DNA of 64,000 nucleotides from Pleurotus djamor (taxonomy: Eukaryota > Basidiomycota > Agaricomycetes > Agaricales > Pleurotaceae), in contig JAPEVF010000087.1 in NCBI GenBank assembly GCA_029747585.1, positions 52,971 to 116,970 on the forward strand, read 5' to 3'. Each line of letters opens with the position of its first letter. Position 1 is the first letter of the stretch. The notes under the pieces were generated by a model. It saw only the letters and a list, made by a program, of their open reading frames with translations. It did not search any database and had not been told where the DNA came from. Positions 60,509 to 64,000 of the stretch are shown here, one piece after another. A program made the translations under genes and the position numbers.

Positions 60509-61258
60509 AGAGCTCAGAACCTCGTCTCAATTTGAGCGGCGAATGCACCTATATTCCTGAGTATTCGCCTGTTCAAGCAGTACACCGAATTCCACGTAGA
60601 AGTCCAACTTCATATTTTGACGAAACGGTTAAGGCAAGAAACCATTCAATAAGGTGGGTACAGTCCACCAACCCAGTCCGAGCTTTAGAAGTTCGGATGC
60701 AATACGATGCTAGTGCGATGAACAAGGAACTTTGGGAAGTGTAGGAGAAATGATCTCCGGAGAAGCTTCCAGGATCACAGAACAGCCTACCCCAGGTCTA
60801 TTCTGAGTGATAAATCCTTCTTCCGCAAGTAAACCATCATTGTCTCTGAGCGAATTACTGAGGAAAAATGGGTGTTGGGCACCTTGGTAAATCTTGTCCT
60901 AATGGGAGACAAGTTGAGGTCGGATAGCACATTGTCCGGCATGGAACACAAGATCGAGCGAAGTTGAAACGTCCAGCGTGGATAAACTTGGAGGCAGTCA
61001 CACGAACTTGTCACGTCACATCCTACGCGTCACGTTGAGAGTGTTGTCACAGTTGTGGTGCTTCGACCATGCAATCTTCTATTCGGATAACCCATTTCTC
61101 ACAGAACATCAATCCACATACGGTTATGGGCATCTGCCCGTCGCCCGCCTTGAACCTTGAGCTTGATACTCGCCTTGAAGAGCCCTACAGTTCCTTCTAC
61201 GCGACCTTGAGCAGGCCTTGAGACTTGAAGAATTCCCAAAGAATTGGCCACTTCCGAT
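60509..61258. other. Divergent promoter region
   Basis: Between the P450 and the NRPS-like gene. Open frames at 60532-60744 (+) and 60787-61014 (-) have no motif. Confidence 0.45.
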
Positions 61259-63687
61259 ATGACAACGTCAATGTTCTGTAGGCCACCGCCGCTCGACACA
61301 TCTAGTCTCACAATAACTGGACTCTACGAATTCCATGCGGCGAACTCGCCCGACCATCCTCTGTTTACATATTCACTGAATGATACCCAACATAACCTCA
61401 CTTTTAGCCGTGTATGGAAGGCGATACGGCTTGTTGCTCAAAATGTCGCGTTGGAGGTACCAGAGACGTTGAAAGGAAAGCAGCCTTTGACGGTAGGGGT
61501 TCTCGCCGTCGCAGGTAAGCCGCTACCAACCTCGTCGAAAGTACTGAAGCGAGGCCACTTTTCAAGACTCAATTACCAGCGCAACAGTCATGCTGGGGCT
61601 CATTCAAGCTCGAGTAATCCCATTTCTAATCTCTCCAAGGAACTCTGTCGAGGCCATCAACCACTTGCTCAGCATCAGACGCGTCAGCTATATCTATTGT
61701 AGCTCAGACCAGCCCACCCTAGACAAGGCAATGTCCTCGATCGCAACGCTAGCGAACCCCGTAAAGGTTCTGAGCCTGCCTACTTTTGAGGACCTGTATC
61801 AATCGGATACTAGTCTTCTTCGACTTCCAGTAACGCCAGAACCCGACCTCCATTCAACTTGTTTGATTCTGCATTCGTCTGGTGGGTCCCTTGATTCGCT
61901 TTAGCGAGTGTTCGAACTCATTCATTCCCCAAGGTACTACCACCTACCCCAAGCCCATCCCGATCACACACTCTGGCGTCCTCGCTCATGCGCGAGTTCA
62001 GTGTCAGTTTTCCCCCCTTGTTTGCCAATGTAGACGTCGCTAACTTCGCGAATCAGACAACGGCGCATACGGTGAGCCGGGCCATATCGATGCCATCCAC
62101 TGGGCTCCTATGTTTCGTGAGTGAAGCTGTTGGTTCGTCGCCTATTCGCTCACCAAGAACGTCATGATCAGATCTCCTGGGCATCAGCCACCTAGCTCGC
62201 GCTGTGCGTACTTCTCGGTTCCGTCCAGTCGTCTTCGTTGCTAACTCTCCCCTAGCTCACCACTCCAGTCACGTTGGCTACATTCCCTCCCATGTCTCCT
62301 CCACAAGTTCCCTTCCCGGACAAAGTGATTGAAGCGGTCGTCAAAGATAAATGTACTACAATGCTTGCTGTACCAAGCTTGGTTGAGGTGATAATTAGCC
62401 TCCCTGTACCAATATATCTAACTTTGGTTCTAGCAATGGGCTAACGACCCTGGCGCCGTGCGCGTGCTTGCACAACTGAAGGTTCTGGTAAGCTGATTAC
62501 GCGCTATTAGATCAAACTTCTTCCTCACGGATCGTGGATTGTGGGGCTTAGATCATCGCTGGAGGTCCGCTCTCTGAGGCAGTTGGGGAGGAGTTGATCG
62601 CTGAGGGCGTTCAGCTTACGGTTGCCTACGGCGCGTACGGAACGCTCTTCGTGCAGTTGCTTTTCATTGACATATACCCAGAACTGAAATCGGGACCATC
62701 TCATCTGCAGTGTCTCCAACAGCGGGAACGAAGGATTGGATATACTTTCCTTTGTCATCCTTAGCCGACGTCAAGCTTATCCAACAAGAGGACACTGGTT
62801 TGTTCGAGGTTTACCTTCTGGTGGGTGTTCCATCCCCAGTTTCGCATCCGTCCTCTGACAGTCTATTTAGGAAACCCCTCACCCTAGACNAAACGCCCGC
62901 GGTCTACAACACGAAGATCTCGGGAATAAACGCCTTGAATCTCCACGATCTTTTGCGGAGACATCCTGATAATCCGGATTTGTGGCGCATCGTTGGACGC
63001 TCGGACGACCAGATTATCCTGTCGAACGGAGAGAAAGTATGGTAGCCATATCATTTACACTTTGGGTGACTGACGAGCTCGGAACTTCTTGACAGACGAA
63101 TCCTGGACCATTGGGTGTGTACTAACGTACTGATCTTGTCTTGTTATACGTAGCCTAATTCCTCCTTCCGTGCATGCAGAGGCGATGCTTCTGAAAGACC
63201 TGCGAATCCAGTATGCGATCATGTTCGGGCGCGAACGACCTCATAATGGGGTCATCCTCCAATTGACCCCTCAAGCTCAGTTTGACCATAAAGATGAATC
63301 TAAGCTCGAAGCTTTTCGGATGTCGCTGGAGTATGTTCTATCACTACTGCTGTTTTCTTCCTTGCACTCAGACGCGTTAAAACTAGGCCCTTATTGAAGG
63401 CGTTGAACGAATTCGCTCCAACTCACTCGCATCTTTACAAAGAGGTGGGCTTTTGCCTCAAATCGATATTCTTGCTTACCACAGCAATATAGATGATCAT
63501 CATCGCGGATGCTGGGAGACCGTTTCCCATTACGTTGAAAGGTGCTCCTCGACGGAGCGATGTTCTTGCATCATACGAAGTCGACATTGAACGTGCATAC
63601 CAAGAATTCGGCCAGGCTGATACGTCGGCGGAGCAGATATTGTCATCCCCTCTGCCTTGTGTCGGAAAAATGAAGAAAGGGTTTTAA
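61259..63687 (+). CDS. NRPS-like adenylate-forming (A-domain) protein, truncated
   Basis: Thirteen exons close in phase: 61259-61514, 61567-61881, 61934-62002, 62057-62116, 62172-62203, 62256-62387, 62434-62487, 62552-62634, 62682-63036, 63096-63114, 63180-63330, 63372-63444, 63493-63687; about 597 aa. A-domain hallmarks: ILHSSGTTTYPKPIPITHSG (A3 core), FHLLGISHLARA, YGATEIGT (A5), LWRIVGRSDDQIILSNGEK (A8) and TNPGPLEAMLLKDLRIQYA. This order is that of fungal adenylate-forming reductases, normally followed by a carrier (T) domain and a reductase (R) domain. Here the frame ends VGKMKKGF-stop shortly after the A domain, where the DNA changes to a palindromic repeat-dense sequence. The gene is therefore probably interrupted, or the rest lies past an unrecognised intron or beyond the window. 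One N at 62890 lies in the coding sequence. Substrate unknown. Confidence 0.82.
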
Positions 63688-64000
63688 GCGCTTAAAATCC
63701 CATTTTAAGAAAAAACTGGGAAAATCGTTGTAAGGGGGTTTTAAGGGAGGCGTCGACTTGTAAGATCGGGGGAGACCCTTATAATCTTTGGCCCAACCGT
63801 AAAAGGTTCGACAACCCCCGTAAGGGTAATCAACCTATTTAAGGCAGGAGTCCCTTACAAGCGCTTGCAAGGACGCCTGGACATCTAAGAAAAAGATCAG
63901 GCGTTTTAAGCCGAGGATCGGATTATACGCCCGAAGGGAGATTGCAATCTAATCAATGATGCTGTAAGGTCTTCAAGTATCTTATCTTATCTGAATCTTA
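63676..64000. mobile_element. Possible end of an inserted repetitive element
   Basis: From about 63676 the sequence is filled with short repeats of TTTTAAG, TTGTAAG and TAAGGG and their complements, and a second palindrome (CAAGCGCTTG) near 63860. It has no coding potential and differs from the upstream exon in composition. It looks like the terminus of a transposable element, but its far end is outside the window, and no target-site duplication can be tested. Confidence 0.45.
63682..63697. repeat. Perfect 16-bp palindrome TTTTAAGCGCTTAAAA
   Basis: A perfect inverted repeat at the point where the NRPS-like frame stops (the TAA is inside it). Confidence 0.9.

Overview
The window is from a filamentous basidiomycete, most probably an agaricomycete (mushroom-forming fungus). 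The evidence is dense 50-60 nt GT-AG introns, many micro-exons, and a gene content typical of that group: a FunK1-type kinase, DUF6533/DUF6534-type membrane proteins, tamavidin-like avidins, GMC oxidoreductases, a NACHT-WD40 NLR and a HET protein. Exon structures below were read by eye from splice signals and reading frame; where all exons are listed, the phases close exactly. No rRNA, tRNA or CRISPR array was recognised.

Left part (0-10.2 kb). A small single-pass membrane protein is followed by two multi-exon genes that look like Kex2-processed repeat-peptide precursors. The first (1935-2713, +) has a signal peptide and then tiny phase-0 exons, each with a variant of the unit E-A-L-S-G-V-A-A-D-W-R-R. 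The second (5948-7336, -) has a signal peptide, an AKR leader and five exons, each with one CX3C-X16-CX3C cysteine module, a Pro-rich tail and a KR/RR linker. Between them is a secreted serine carboxypeptidase (S10), and next to them a DHA2-type MFS exporter. Two precursors, a possible trimming enzyme and an exporter in 8.3 kb form a candidate secreted-peptide locus, the most novel item in the window.

10.9-19.9 kb. A DUF6534-like membrane protein is followed by a compact specialised-metabolism group: a UbiA-type prenyltransferase/terpene cyclase (-), a cytochrome P450 (+) and an aldo-keto reductase of the aflatoxin-aldehyde-reductase type (-). This looks like a small terpenoid cluster.

21-29.1 kb. 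A HET-domain protein lies next to a NACHT-WD40 STAND protein, a fungal self/non-self pair. From 29.1 to 33.8 kb there is little coding evidence and a long pyrimidine-rich tract, then a FunK1-like kinase (33.8-35.5 kb, -).

36-48.5 kb. A repeat-rich stretch. Two diverged direct copies of a ~1.2 kb sequence (about 38.2-39.4 and 47.4-48.5 kb) flank a block with two tamavidin-like biotin-binding protein genes, a DUF6533-like membrane protein and an unrecognised 251-residue protein.

49-64 kb. Two tandem GMC oxidoreductases (one without a visible signal peptide, one secreted), another DUF6534-like membrane protein, a second P450, and an NRPS-like adenylation gene whose reading frame ends in a palindromic, repeat-dense sequence at the window edge. 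Isolated N bases, mostly beside homopolymers, look like assembly artefacts.
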